A DNA stretch of 64,000 nucleotides from Chitinophaga pinensis (GCA_902167325.1 LR632930.1:558001-622000); one strand, 5' to 3'; positions 17,122 to 26,186 are shown, counted from the stretch's first letter. Program-made: numbers and translations. Notes: generated by a model from the letters alone, not told the origin.

Positions 17122-20100
17122 TTAATTGCGGGCGTCGGTCATTTTCCGGAGGAAGTCGTGCAGTTTGGTCATGGAGTCGATACGATCCACGATCAGCATA
17201 AAGTTTTTACCTACCTGTTTCAGCCGTGCATTATTGGTGCGCGTTTGAATATAATGCAGGATATGCTGGAAAGTGGGTGATTCAAAATAGGGGCTGTCGG
17301 GGTTATTAATAAAATAACAGCGGAGGGTTTCCTCTTTCAGGATCATCTTCTCAAAGCCAAGTGCAATGGCCATCCAACGGCAGCGGATGGTGGTATACAG
17401 GTCTTCCACGGGAGCGGGTGCGGCACCGAAACGGTCTTCCAGCCCGGCGGCAAACTCCAGTAGTTTGGACTCCTGCGTAATATTATCCAGTTCCTGGTAG
17501 AGGTTCAGTCTTTCCTGAATGCTTTCAATATATGTATCGGGGATAAGGATCTCAAGATCGGTATCAATGGTACAGTCAGATACATAATCCTTCTTCTCTT
17601 CCAGCTGATCTTTGAAGAGATCCTTAAAGTCGGTCTGTTTCAGTTCGCGGATAGCTTCGTCGAGGATCTTCTGATACATGTCGAACCCGATCTCCGCCAC
17701 AAAACCACTTTGTTCTCCACCCAGCAGGTTACCTGCGCCACGGATATCGAGGTCGCGCATTGCTATCTGGAAGCCACTGCCCAGCTCGCTGTGCTGCTCC
17801 AGTGTTTGCAAACGCTTGCGACTGTCGGACGGCAGCGTGCTCATGGGAGGCGCCAGCAGGTAACAGAATGCTTTCTTATTACTTCTGCCCACACGGCCGC
17901 GCAGCTGATGCAGATCGCTCAGGCCAAAGTGATGGGCGTTATTGATGATGATGGTATTGGCATTGGAGATATCCACGCCGCTTTCCACGATATTGGTACA
18001 CACCAGCACGTCGTACTTGCGGTCAATGAAATCGAGGATTACTTCTTCCAGCTTATGCCCTTCGAGCTGGCCATGTGCGGTGGCAATACTCAGATCCGGG
18101 CAAAGCTCCTGTATGAGGCCCGCCATTTCGCGCAGGCCGTTAATACGGTTATGAATGAAATAAACCTGGCCCCCACGTTCTGTTTCGTAATAAATAGCGT
18201 CGCGGATCTGCTCCTTGTCGAACACCATTACTTCTGTTTCGATGGGCTGCCTGTTAGGTGGCGGGGTATTGATGATGGAAAGGTCGCGCGCACCCATGAG
18301 GGAGAACTGCAGGGTACGCGGGATAGGCGTTGCCGTGAGGGTAAGCGTATCCACGTTCACCTTCATCAGTTTCAGCTTTTCCTTGGCGGTTACCCCAAAC
18401 TTCTGCTCTTCATCGATCACCATCACGCCGAGGTCTTTGAACTTCACTTCCTTCCCCAACAGGGCGTGTGTGCCGATGATGATATCGATCTTCCCTTCTG
18501 CCAGCTTCTGCAGCGTTTCCTTTTTCTGCTTGGCGGATTTAAACCGGTTGATGTAATCAACGGTACAGGGGAAATCTTTCAACCGGTCCGAGAACGTTTT
18601 CCAGTGCTGGAAAGCGAGGATGGTGGTGGGTACTAACACAGCAGCCTGCTTGCCATCCACCACGGTTTTGAAAGCTGCGCGTACGGCAACTTCGGTTTTA
18701 CCAAAGCCCACGTCACCACATACGAGGCGGTCCATCGGTGAGGGGGATTCCATATCCCGCTTCACGTCTGCCGTGGATTTGGACTGATCCGGCGTGTCTT
18801 CATAAATGAAAGACGCTTCCAGCTCGGTTTGCAGATAAGTATCCGGACTATGCTGGAAACCTTCCTGCGCTTTACGTGCGGCGTACAGCTTAATGAGATC
18901 TTTGGCGATATCCTTTACTTCCGTTTTCGCCTTCTCTTTCAGCTTCTCCCACGCATCACTGCCGAGCTTATTCACTTTCGGCGTAACGCCTTCCTTGCCG
19001 GTATATTTGCTGATCTTATGCAGTGAGTTGATGTTCACATACAGCAGATCGTTGTTTTTGTAGATGATACGGATCGCTTCCTGCATCTTCCCTGCCACCT
19101 CAATTTTCTGCAGGCCGCTGTACACGCCCACACCATGATCGATGTGGGTCACGAAGTCGCCGGACTGCAGTTCCTGTAAGGTTTTGAGGGTGATGGCCTT
19201 GTTTTTATTATAGGCCTGCTTCACTTTGGATTTATGGAAGCGCTGGAAGATCTGGTGATCGGTATAGCACACGATCTTCAGTCCTGTATCCACGAACCCT
19301 GCACTGATGGGTACGGGGATGGGATAGAAGAGGAAATCGGCTTTGAGGTCTTCAAAGATACTGCGGAGCCTTTCCAGCTGCCGCGGGTTTTCTGCGAAGA
19401 TGAACAGGGCCGTTTTAGCAGCGTTTTGTGCGGAGAGGTCTTTTATCAGCAGGTCGAACTGGCGGTTAAATACCGGCTGTTCGATGGTTTTGAAAGATAT
19501 CTCTTCCACACCCGCGGGCACCTGCTCAAAATTGAAATGTGACCCGGTCACGATACAGTGGCGTTGCAGCAACTGGTTCATGAGCACATCGGCCTTTTCA
19601 ACATCTTCTTCCTTCAGTTGAATGGCAGTATCGTCAGATACATCGGTGGCGCGGCCGGTTTGCAGCCAGTCGTCGTACCGCTGTTCCATCTGCCCGATCA
19701 CGCCCTGTACATACGCCGGATCTTTGATCCATACTACGGTGTTTGCAGGAAGGAATTCGGGCAGCGACATTTTCTCCACTGCGGTGGCCCTGGTATCCAT
19801 ATTGGCGATGAGGGTCACCTGCATGAGCTTGCGCTCGGAAAGCTGTGTTTCGGGATCGAAGAGCCGGATAGAGTCCACCTCATCACCAAACAGCTCAAAG
19901 CGGTATGGCTTATCGTTCCCGAAGGAATATATATCAAGGATACCACCGCGTACGGCGTATTGCCCTGGTTCGTATACGAAATCGGCATGTTCGAAACCCC
20001 ACTCCACCAGTTTGGCGAGGAGGTCGTCTACTTTAAGGTTCTCCCCCACTTTTACAGACACCATGTTGGTGTTGTAGGCTGTGTTACCCGCTACTTTTTC

Positions 20101-20493
20101 GAAAAGCGCTTCGGGGTAAGTAACCATTACCTTACGGTGCGTTTGCGGACCGGTGAGCTTCATCAGCGCTTCGGTTCGCAACATACTGTGACTGCTGTTG
20201 TAATCGGAGAACACGCCGGTTTTCTTGAAAGAGTCGGGGAAGTAGAAAATGTCCAGCGCCTGGGAAAGATTTTCCAGGTCGTTATGGAAATAAGCGGCTT
20301 CTTCCTTGTCGTTCAGGATAAAGAGATGATTGGCTTCGGAGCTGTTACGGAGGGCGGTGGCTACGAAGGCGGCGGCGCTGCCGGTGAGGCCTGTGAGGTG
20401 AAAATACCGGGGAACGGGCATAAGAATCCCGTCCGCCAGTGATTTCAGGCGGGGGTCTTTCTCAAATAATTGTAATACTCCCTGCAAATTCAT
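17122..20493 (-). CDS. mfd: Transcription-repair coupling factor
   Basis: 1123 residues. Mfd displaces RNA polymerase stalled at DNA lesions and recruits UvrA. Visible in order: the UvrB-like N-terminal region, the RNA polymerase interacting domain beginning at GDFVTHIDHGVGVYSG, a RecG-like translocase with Walker A GDVGFGKTE and Walker B VIDEEQ, motif III TLTATPIPRTL, and motif VI QLRGRVGRS. The C-terminal TRCF domain with a UvrA-binding regulatory part follows. Length matches the family (about 1100-1150). A TATCTTTG box ends 8 nt upstream, predicting a very short leader. Confidence 0.97.
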   Translation of the reverse strand: MNLQGVLQLFEKDPRLKSLADGILMPVPRYFHLTGLTGSAAAFVATALRNSSEANHLFILNDKEEAAYFHNDLENLSQALDIFYFPDSFKKTGVFSDYNSSHSMLRTEALMKLTGPQTHRKVMVTYPEALFEKVAGNTAYNTNMVSVKVGENLKVDDLLAKLVEWGFEHADFVYEPGQYAVRGGILDIYSFGNDKPYRFELFGDEVDSIRLFDPETQLSERKLMQVTLIANMDTRATAVEKMSLPEFLPANTVVWIKDPAYVQGVIGQMEQRYDDWLQTGRATDVSDDTAIQLKEEDVEKADVLMNQLLQRHCIVTGSHFNFEQVPAGVEEISFKTIEQPVFNRQFDLLIKDLSAQNAAKTALFIFAENPRQLERLRSIFEDLKADFLFYPIPVPISAGFVDTGLKIVCYTDHQIFQRFHKSKVKQAYNKNKAITLKTLQELQSGDFVTHIDHGVGVYSGLQKIEVAGKMQEAIRIIYKNNDLLYVNINSLHKISKYTGKEGVTPKVNKLGSDAWEKLKEKAKTEVKDIAKDLIKLYAARKAQEGFQHSPDTYLQTELEASFIYEDTPDQSKSTADVKRDMESPSPMDRLVCGDVGFGKTEVAVRAAFKTVVDGKQAAVLVPTTILAFQHWKTFSDRLKDFPCTVDYINRFKSAKQKKETLQKLAEGKIDIIIGTHALLGKEVKFKDLGVMVIDEEQKFGVTAKEKLKLMKVNVDTLTLTATPIPRTLQFSLMGARDLSIINTPPPNRQPIETEVMVFDKEQIRDAIYYETERGGQVYFIHNRINGLREMAGLIQELCPDLSIATAHGQLEGHKLEEVILDFIDRKYDVLVCTNIVESGVDISNANTIIINNAHHFGLSDLHQLRGRVGRSNKKAFCYLLAPPMSTLPSDSRKRLQTLEQHSELGSGFQIAMRDLDIRGAGNLLGGEQSGFVAEIGFDMYQKILDEAIRELKQTDFKDLFKDQLEEKKDYVSDCTIDTDLEILIPDTYIESIQERLNLYQELDNITQESKLLEFAAGLEDRFGAAPAPVEDLYTTIRCRWMAIALGFEKMILKEETLRCYFINNPDSPYFESPTFQHILHYIQTRTNNARLKQVGKNFMLIVDRIDSMTKLHDFLRKMTDARN

Positions 20494-20501
20494 GAAGGAT
20501 G

Positions 20502-20509
20502 CAAAGATA
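20502..20509 (-). promoter_or_regulatory. -7 box of the mfd promoter
   Basis: On the minus strand TATCTTTG matches TAnnTTTG exactly and ends 8 nt before the mfd start codon. No clear TTG at -33. Confidence 0.5.
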
Positions 20510-20567
20510 AGGCATTTTCAACTTTTATACCGGCCTGGTATTATGACCGTTTCCCCGGAGGAGGCTA

Positions 20568-20684
20568 CTGACATCCTGCTGACATCCTTCAGTGATCCTT
20601 CAGTGGTGTTCAGTGGTGGTATAGGTTTGAGGGTGTTTGACTGAAGGATCACTGAAGGATCACTGAAGGTTCGCTGAAGGTTTA
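20568..20684. repeat. 11-bp-period array A, arranged as an inverted pair
   Basis: Left half 20568-20611: successive 11-mers CTGACATCCTG, CTGACATCCTT, CAGTGATCCTT, CAGTGGTGTTC. Right half 20641-20684: CTGAAGGATCA twice, then CTGAAGGTTCG and CTGAAGGTTTA. A 19-bp segment at 20586-20604 is perfectly complementary to 20640-20658, so the two halves form a long hairpin around a 35-nt centre. It lies between the divergent mfd and reductase genes. Confidence 0.85.
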
Positions 20685-20764
20685 TACCCCAGCCGCCTGT
20701 ATTTCCCGGAAAAAGCGTAATTTATGGGTATTGGCTTTACTCATCTTACATAAATACTTCATGC

Positions 20765-21490
20765 ATGCTCGAACAATGGTACACCGGCGTGGTAACGAAG
20801 ATTGTGAATGAGACGGATAATACGAGGCGGTTCTGGATTCACATCCCTGAAAAGGAAGCATTTCATTTCAAAGCCGGCCAGTTTGTAACGCTGGACCTGC
20901 CCATCCACGAAAAGAAGAACAAGCGCTGGCGGAGCTATTCCATCGCCTCTCACCCCAATGGTTCGTCGGAGATAGAGCTGGTGATCGTACTGTTGGAAGG
21001 CGGGGCAGGTACCACCTACATCTTTAACGAAATTAAGGAAGGCAGTGAGCTGATCCTGCGTGGTCCCCTCGGCAACTTCGTGCTTCCGGAAATACCCGAC
21101 CGCGATCTGTTCCTCATCTGTACCGGTACGGGCATCGCCCCTTTCCGATCCATGGCGAAGTTCCTCCACAAGAACCAGATCGCACATCCTGACATACACC
21201 TGATTTACGGCTCCCGGTATGAGAAAGATATCCTGTACAAAGAGGAAATGCTTGCCCTTGCCGCCGAGATGCCCGGTTTCCACTACCACCCCACCCTTTC
21301 CCGGGAAGATAGTCCGGATTGGAAGGGCCACCGCGGCTATGTGCACCAGGTATACGAAGATCTCCTGGCCGACCGCCGCCCTGCACACTTCTACCTGTGT
21401 GGCTGGAAGGTGATGATCGACGAGGCAAAGCAGCGTATACAGGCCATGGGCTACGACCGTCACGACATACACCTCGAACTGTACGGCTGA
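20765..21490 (+). CDS. FAD-dependent ferredoxin-NADP reductase-like oxidoreductase
   Basis: 241 residues. The N-terminal FAD-binding beta-barrel has RSYSIAS (the RxYS motif) and GTTYIF; the C-terminal NAD(P)-binding half has CTGTGIAPFRS and LCGWKVMIDEA, with a C-terminal ELYG. This is the ferredoxin-NADP reductase superfamily, which moves electrons between NAD(P)H and an iron-sulfur or flavin partner. There is no fused ferredoxin domain, so it is the compact soluble type. The ATG at 20765 is used; an overlapping ATG at 20761 is in another frame. It is monocistronic. Confidence 0.88.
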   Translation: MLEQWYTGVVTKIVNETDNTRRFWIHIPEKEAFHFKAGQFVTLDLPIHEKKNKRWRSYSIASHPNGSSEIELVIVLLEGGAGTTYIFNEIKEGSELILRGPLGNFVLPEIPDRDLFLICTGTGIAPFRSMAKFLHKNQIAHPDIHLIYGSRYEKDILYKEEMLALAAEMPGFHYHPTLSREDSPDWKGHRGYVHQVYEDLLADRRPAHFYLCGWKVMIDEAKQRIQAMGYDRHDIHLELYG

Positions 21491-21530
21491 TAATTATCGC
21501 AGAAACGGTTTGATTTATCGCAATATCAGG

Positions 21531-21560
21531 AGGTCGTCTCAGCAATGAGGCGGCCTTTTT
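21531..21560 (+). terminator. Terminator of the reductase gene
   Basis: A 10-bp stem (21531-21540 with 21547-21556, two G-U pairs), 6-nt loop, then TTTTTCT. Confidence 0.8.
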
Positions 21561-21637
21561 CTATATGTACCCTATTCTTTCCGCCTGCAAGACTGCCTTT
21601 ACCTTCCTGCTACCCTCCAGGATGAAGGTGATATTAC

Positions 21638-21757
21638 TAACCTATAACCCAGGTATGAAACTTATATAAGCTACCTATAAGCTACCCCTTATATAGGGTA
21701 GCTTATAGGTAAGTTATAGGTGGGTTATAGGTAGCTTATAGGTAACTTATATCCATA
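21638..21757. repeat. 11-bp-period array B, arranged as an inverted pair
   Basis: Right half: TTATAGGTAAG, TTATAGGTGGG, TTATAGGTAGC, TTATAGGTAAC and TTATATCCATA at exactly 21703, 21714, 21725, 21736 and 21747. Left half holds complementary units such as AAGCTACCTAT. Segments 21665-21687 and 21696-21718 are complementary at 21 of 23 positions around an 8-nt loop. The array lies between two convergent genes. Confidence 0.88.
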
Positions 21758-21880
21758 TTATCCCTTAGTTGACATTGCTTCAACATGCTATCTAGCAGCT
21801 GGTTAGCACGGGATACGCGGAATTTTGTCCCAGAATGGGCGGGGAGGGGTAAAAGTGCGCATTTCGAAGGGTATAGGCAC

Positions 21881-21906
21881 AAAAAAGGCGCCTCGTGGGA
21901 GGCGCC
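21881..21906 (-). terminator. glyS terminator
   Basis: Perfect 8-bp stem GGCGCCTC/GAGGCGCC with a 4-nt loop; on the minus strand it runs into TTTTTT. It lies 22 nt after the glyS stop. Confidence 0.88.
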
Positions 21907-21928
21907 TGGTTATTTGGGAAAGCATTAG

Positions 21929-23368
21929 TTAATCCATCATCGCTTTCATCACCATTTCCTTTACGGAAGTCAGCGGAATACGCTCCTGCTGCATGGAATC
22001 ACGGTGACGTACAGTTACGGTACCGTCTTCTTTCGTCTGATGGTCGATGGTTACGCAGAACGGCGTACCAATCGCATCCTGACGGCGGTAGCGTTTACCG
22101 ATGCTATCTTTCTCTTCATAGTAGCAGTAGAAGTTCTTTTTGCAATCAGCCATCAGCTCCTGTGCGATCTCAGGCAGGCCATCCTTCTTAGTCAAAGGGA
22201 GGATTGCCAGTTTGATGGGAGCCAGCTTAGCGGGGAACTTCAGTACCACGCGGGAATCCTGTTTTTCCGGTGTGCTCAGGTCCTGCTCTTCGAATGCTTC
22301 AGAAAGTACCATGAAGCAGCAACGGTCCAGGCCGATGGAGGTTTCGATTACGTAAGGAACGTAGTTCTGGTTGATCTCCGGATCGAAGTACTGGAGCTTT
22401 TTACCAGAGAATTTCTGGTGCTGGCTCAGATCAAAGTCGGTGCGGCTGTGGATGCCTTCCACCTCTTTGAAACCAATGGGGAAGTTATATTCGATATCCA
22501 CCGCTGCATCGGCGTAGTGGGCCAGTTTAGCGTGGTCGTGGAACTGGAGGTGTTCGGGTTTCAGGCCAAGGCTCTTATGCCATTTCATACGCTCTTCTTT
22601 CCAGTAAGCGTACCACTCCTGCTGGGTGCCGGGGCGGATGAAGAACTGCATCTCCATCTGCTCAAACTCACGCATACGGAACACGAACTGGCGTGCCACG
22701 ATCTCGTTACGGAATGCTTTACCTACCTGCGCAATACCGAACGGGATCTTCATACGGCCCGTTTTCTGTACGTTCAGGAAGTTCACGAATATACCCTGTG
22801 CAGTTTCCGGACGGAGATAAACTTTGTTATCACCTTCATTCTCTGCAGCAACAGCGCCGAATTCGGTAGAGAACATAAGATTGAACTGACGGATGTCGGT
22901 CCAGTTAACGGTACCGCTCACGGAGCAGGCGATCTTCTTTTCTTCGATGAAAGTTTTCAGGCCTGCATAATCATTCTCCTTCAGGTAATTTTCCATGGCA
23001 GCAATCACGGCATCTTTCTCTGCTTCGGGCAGTGTATCTGCATACCCTTCGATCAGGTGATCTACACGGTAGCGTTTCTTGCTGTCTTTATTATCGATCA
23101 TCGGGTCGCTGAAGTTATCGACGTGCCCGGAAGCTTTCCAAACTGTGGGGTGCATGAAAATGGCCGCATCGATGCCCACGATGTTCTCGTGCATCTGCGT
23201 CATGCTGCGCCACCAATAGTCGCGCACATTCTTTTTCAGCTCGGCACCGTACTGACCATAGTCGTACACCGCGCTCAGCCCGTCATAAATTTCGCTGGAC
23301 GGGAAAATGAAACCGTATTCCTTACAGTGCGAAATGATCGCCTGGAACTTGTTCTGATCTGTAGCCAT
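21929..23368 (-). CDS. glyS: Glycyl-tRNA synthetase, alpha2 type
   Basis: 479 residues. This is the single-chain, homodimeric class II enzyme that charges tRNA-Gly, the type found in Bacteroidota and eukaryotes, not the alpha2-beta2 enzyme. Class II motifs are visible: motif 2 around GIAQVGKAFRNEI, with VFRMREFEQMEMQFF close after it, and motif 3 in ETSIGLDRCCFMVL. YLRPETAQGIFVNF precedes motif 2. The C-terminal anticodon-binding domain contains APIKLAILPL. A perfect TATCTTTG box ends 7 nt upstream of the start. A strong terminator follows. Confidence 0.97.
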   Translation of the reverse strand: MATDQNKFQAIISHCKEYGFIFPSSEIYDGLSAVYDYGQYGAELKKNVRDYWWRSMTQMHENIVGIDAAIFMHPTVWKASGHVDNFSDPMIDNKDSKKRYRVDHLIEGYADTLPEAEKDAVIAAMENYLKENDYAGLKTFIEEKKIACSVSGTVNWTDIRQFNLMFSTEFGAVAAENEGDNKVYLRPETAQGIFVNFLNVQKTGRMKIPFGIAQVGKAFRNEIVARQFVFRMREFEQMEMQFFIRPGTQQEWYAYWKEERMKWHKSLGLKPEHLQFHDHAKLAHYADAAVDIEYNFPIGFKEVEGIHSRTDFDLSQHQKFSGKKLQYFDPEINQNYVPYVIETSIGLDRCCFMVLSEAFEEQDLSTPEKQDSRVVLKFPAKLAPIKLAILPLTKKDGLPEIAQELMADCKKNFYCYYEEKDSIGKRYRRQDAIGTPFCVTIDHQTKEDGTVTVRHRDSMQQERIPLTSVKEMVMKAMMD

Positions 23369-23375
23369 AGTCGCG

Positions 23376-23383
23376 CAAAGATA
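23376..23383 (-). promoter_or_regulatory. -7 box of the glyS promoter
   Basis: TATCTTTG on the minus strand, exact TAnnTTTG match, 7 nt before the start codon. A TTG lies 16 nt further upstream, shorter than the usual 19-21. Confidence 0.55.
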
Positions 23384-23426
23384 AAATCCTATTTTGAAAC
23401 AACGTATTGTATTAAAAATTCATGCT

Positions 23427-23756
23427 TTAGCCCCGGAGTTTCTCATTATCCTGGTGCCGCTGGGCATCCCGAACCGTTTTCTTTTCAAAGTTCTTCTCCA
23501 GCGCTGCCGTGAGGTCGGTACCGGTCTGGTTAGCGAGGCAGAGTATTACCCAGAGCACATCGGCCAGTTCATCCGGCAGGTTCTTATCGCGGTCGGAGGG
23601 CTTGAACGACTGGTCGCCATACTGGCGGGCAATGATCCGGGCCACTTCCCCCACTTCTTCGGTGAGGATGGCCATATTGGTGAGCTCTGAAAAATAGCGG
23701 ACGCCGGTGGTATTGATCCATTGATCTACCCGCTGCTGCGCTTCCTGGATGGTCAT
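23427..23756 (-). CDS. MazG-like nucleotide pyrophosphohydrolase
   Basis: 109 residues of the all-alpha NTP pyrophosphatase superfamily, which hydrolyse (d)NTPs to monophosphates. The metal-binding motif is EEVGEVARI with a following DELADVLWVI, matching the ExxE...ExxD pattern. The length suits the single-domain MazG-like type, not the two-domain MazG. The ATG follows the dtd stop with no gap (TAAATG), so the two are one transcript and may be translationally coupled. Both could act in clearing unusual substrates, but that link is inference. Confidence 0.9.
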   Translation of the reverse strand: MTIQEAQQRVDQWINTTGVRYFSELTNMAILTEEVGEVARIIARQYGDQSFKPSDRDKNLPDELADVLWVILCLANQTGTDLTAALEKNFEKKTVRDAQRHQDNEKLRG

Positions 23757-24209
23757 TTATTCGCGGTTTTTAGTGTCTATAATGATGGTAACGGGCCCGT
23801 CGTTCAGGAGAGACACCTGCATGTCTGCCCCGAAGGTACCGGTACCGATGCTTTTCCCCAGGTCGGCCTCCAGCCGTGCAATGGTGCTTTCGTACAGCGG
23901 AATGGCTGTATCCGGCTTACTGGCGCGGAGGTAGCTGGGGCGGTTGCCTTTTTTAGTGGAGGCATGGAGCGTAAACTGGGAGATGAGGAGCACTTCTCCC
24001 CCGGTTTCCAGTACGCTGCGGTTCATCACCCCGTTCTCATCATTGAAGATGCGAAGGTTGGCTATTTTGGCACTCAGCCAGGCAATATCTTCCGCCGTAT
24101 CGGCGTCTTCGATACCCAGTAGTACAAGCAGGCCGCCGCCGATGGCGGATTTAACCTGCCCGCCGATCGTTACATCGGCCCGGGTCACCCTTTGAATCAC
24201 AGCTCTCAT
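23757..24209 (-). CDS. dtd: D-aminoacyl-tRNA deacylase
   Basis: 150 residues from MRAVIQRVTRADVTIGG. Dtd removes D-amino acids (and glycine) mischarged on tRNA. Family signatures are present: the SQFTLHAST motif near residue 77, RPSYLRASKP in the centre, and a C-terminal NDGPVTIIID carrying the Gly-cisPro motif. Length is typical. It is upstream of and directly abuts the MazG-like gene. Confidence 0.95.
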   Translation of the reverse strand: MRAVIQRVTRADVTIGGQVKSAIGGGLLVLLGIEDADTAEDIAWLSAKIANLRIFNDENGVMNRSVLETGGEVLLISQFTLHASTKKGNRPSYLRASKPDTAIPLYESTIARLEADLGKSIGTGTFGADMQVSLLNDGPVTIIIDTKNRE

Positions 24210-24230
24210 AAAATATACAGTGGAAGGATT

Positions 24231-24238
24231 TACATTTG
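24231..24238 (+). promoter_or_regulatory. -7 box of the arfB promoter
   Basis: TACATTTG, an exact TAnnTTTG match, lies 23 nt before ATG 24262. This also argues against the GTG start at 24220, which would lie upstream of the box. Confidence 0.5.
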
Positions 24239-24261
24239 CGGTTAAAGATAAGGAATGTGTT

Positions 24262-24666
24262 ATGCTTGACGTGACTCAGGAAATAAAATTCAAAACGGCC
24301 CGCAGTGGCGGGAAGGGCGGCCAGAACGTGAATAAGGTGGAAACGATGGTGGAAGGATATTTCAACATCGCGGAATCTGACCTGCTCACGGATGAACAGA
24401 AGGCTTTGCTGCTGCAGAACCTGGGCGGTAAGCTGAATGCCGACGGGCTGCTGCAGGTAAAATCGCAAACGGAGCGGTCGCAGCTGGGTAATAAAGGGGA
24501 AGTGATCCGGAAGATGAATGCTTTACTGGCGCAGGGCCTCTTTGTACCGAAGAAGCGAAAAAAAGTGAAGCCTACCAAAGCCATGATTGAAAAGCGCCTT
24601 CAGTTCAAGAAGCGCCTCAGCGAGAAGAAACAAAACCGCCGCCCGGGATCGGGGGGCGACTATTGA
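24262..24666 (+). CDS. arfB: Peptidyl-tRNA hydrolase / ribosome rescue factor ArfB (YaeJ)
   Basis: 134 residues from ATG 24262 (MLDVTQEIKFKTARSG). The release-factor GGQ motif is in SGGKGGQNVNKVET. The protein has only the catalytic domain plus a strongly basic C-terminal tail (KKRKKVKPTKAM then KKRLSEKKQNRRPGS), which in ArfB enters the empty mRNA channel of stalled ribosomes. It lacks the codon-recognition domains of prfA, found elsewhere in this window. It is divergent from dtd; the flippase gene follows 32 nt downstream. Confidence 0.93.
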   Translation: MLDVTQEIKFKTARSGGKGGQNVNKVETMVEGYFNIAESDLLTDEQKALLLQNLGGKLNADGLLQVKSQTERSQLGNKGEVIRKMNALLAQGLFVPKKRKKVKPTKAMIEKRLQFKKRLSEKKQNRRPGSGGDY

Positions 24667-24698
24667 TACGATTATTTATATTGGATTAAAACCGACGA

Positions 24699-26186
24699 AT
24701 GGGAAATATCAAGAAACTGGCAGGAGCAACGATCTGGTATGGCATACCTACCATCCTACACCGATTCCTGGGCTTTATCCTCCAGCTTTTCCTCACCAGC
24801 GTGTTCCCGGCCGATAAGTTCGGCGAAGTGGGCCAGCTGTATGCCTTTATCCCTTTCTGCAACGTTATTTTCACCTATGGGCTGGAAACCAGTTATTTCC
24901 GGTTTACGCAATCTGTCGATAAAGACCGGTTATATAATACCCTGAGTGTTTCCATGATCGTGAGCACGATCCTGTTTTCAGGTGTGCTGCTGGTGGGCTC
25001 TCCGGTGCTGGCAGATGGTTTGGGCTTCCCCGGCCGCAGCCACCTCGTGATGCTGGCCACGGGCGTCCTCTTCTTCGATACCCTCACCACTATTCCTTTC
25101 GCCCGGCTGCGGCAGGAAGGCAGGCCCCGTAAGTTCGCCGCTGTGAAGCTTGCCACCATCCTGGTGCAGATCGTGCTGACGGTGTTCCTCCTGAAATATG
25201 CGCCCAAGCTCCATGCAGCAGGATACCTTTCATGGTATAACCCAGACCTTGGCGTGGAGTATTTCGTGATCGCCAATATGATCGCCAGCGCCTGTTCGCT
25301 GCTGTTCCTTTCTAAAGAATACAGCGCCTTCCGCTGGAAGTTCGATAAAATGTTATGGAAAGAGGTGATCCTCTACAGCTGGCCGCTGGTAGCCATCGGT
25401 ATCGGTGGGATGATCAACGAGATGCTGAGTCGCCTTATTTTCCCGCAGGTATACCCTGCTACCCGGGAGGTATCGATGAGTTTGCTGGGTATCTTCTCCG
25501 CTAACTACAAGCTGGCGGTACTGGTTACCATCAGTATCAATGCATTCCGGATGGGTGCTGAGCCGTTCTTCTTCAACCAGAGTGGCCGGCAGGATGCGCA
25601 GCAAACCTATGCCCGGGTTATGAAGTACTTCACCATGTTCCTGGGAGCCGTCTTCCTTGTGGTGGCGCTTTTCCAGGAAGTGTGGGTATGGTTCATCACC
25701 CGCGGGGCGGATAAGTCGTATGCCGAGGGTATTAATATCGTACCTGTGCTGGCCATGGCCACGGTATTTCTGGGTATTTACTACAATCTTACCATCTGGT
25801 ATAAACTAACCAACCGCAACCTGATGGGGGTGTGGATCACGCTGGGCGGGGCGCTGGTAACCATCATTCTGAATATCTGGTGGATTCCGCAGTTCAGCTA
25901 TACCGGCTCTGCCTGGGCAACGTTTGCCTGCTATGGGTCTATGATGGCCGCGTCGTACCTTTTGGGGCAGAAGTATTACCCGGTGCCTTACGAGGTATCC
26001 CGCATTCTGGGCTACCTCGCACTGGCGGGGGGCATTTATGTTTTGCAGAACCTGCTGCGTGTGGAAGGATTCGGTTTCTGGCCCATCCAGATCGCCGGTG
26101 TGGCAGGGATGGGTGTATACCTGGCCGTTATAGCCTGGCCGGAAAGGAAAATTATTTCCCGGCTGCTGTTACGCAAGGCGGGTTGA
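24699..26186 (+). CDS. Polysaccharide/oligosaccharide flippase (MOP/Wzx-like)
   Basis: 495 residues with about 12-14 hydrophobic helices. The start MGNIKKLAGATIWYGIPTILHRFLGFILQ is typical of the MOP superfamily of lipid-linked oligosaccharide and polysaccharide exporters. Further family-like stretches are DKFGEVGQLYAFIPF in the first helices and SYTGSAWATFACYGSM near the C-terminal half. No glycosyltransferase cluster surrounds it, so the substrate is unknown. Its last 18 nt overlap the convergent MBL gene. Confidence 0.85.
   Translation: MGNIKKLAGATIWYGIPTILHRFLGFILQLFLTSVFPADKFGEVGQLYAFIPFCNVIFTYGLETSYFRFTQSVDKDRLYNTLSVSMIVSTILFSGVLLVGSPVLADGLGFPGRSHLVMLATGVLFFDTLTTIPFARLRQEGRPRKFAAVKLATILVQIVLTVFLLKYAPKLHAAGYLSWYNPDLGVEYFVIANMIASACSLLFLSKEYSAFRWKFDKMLWKEVILYSWPLVAIGIGGMINEMLSRLIFPQVYPATREVSMSLLGIFSANYKLAVLVTISINAFRMGAEPFFFNQSGRQDAQQTYARVMKYFTMFLGAVFLVVALFQEVWVWFITRGADKSYAEGINIVPVLAMATVFLGIYYNLTIWYKLTNRNLMGVWITLGGALVTIILNIWWIPQFSYTGSAWATFACYGSMMAASYLLGQKYYPVPYEVSRILGYLALAGGIYVLQNLLRVEGFGFWPIQIAGVAGMGVYLAVIAWPERKIISRLLLRKAG

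Noticed and set aside
20568-21757. CRISPR-like repeats
   Set aside because: Units are 11 bases, adjacent without spacers, and degenerate; no cas gene is present.
22004-23512. 502-residue plus-strand frame
   Set aside because: Antisense to glyS; composition follows the complementary codons.
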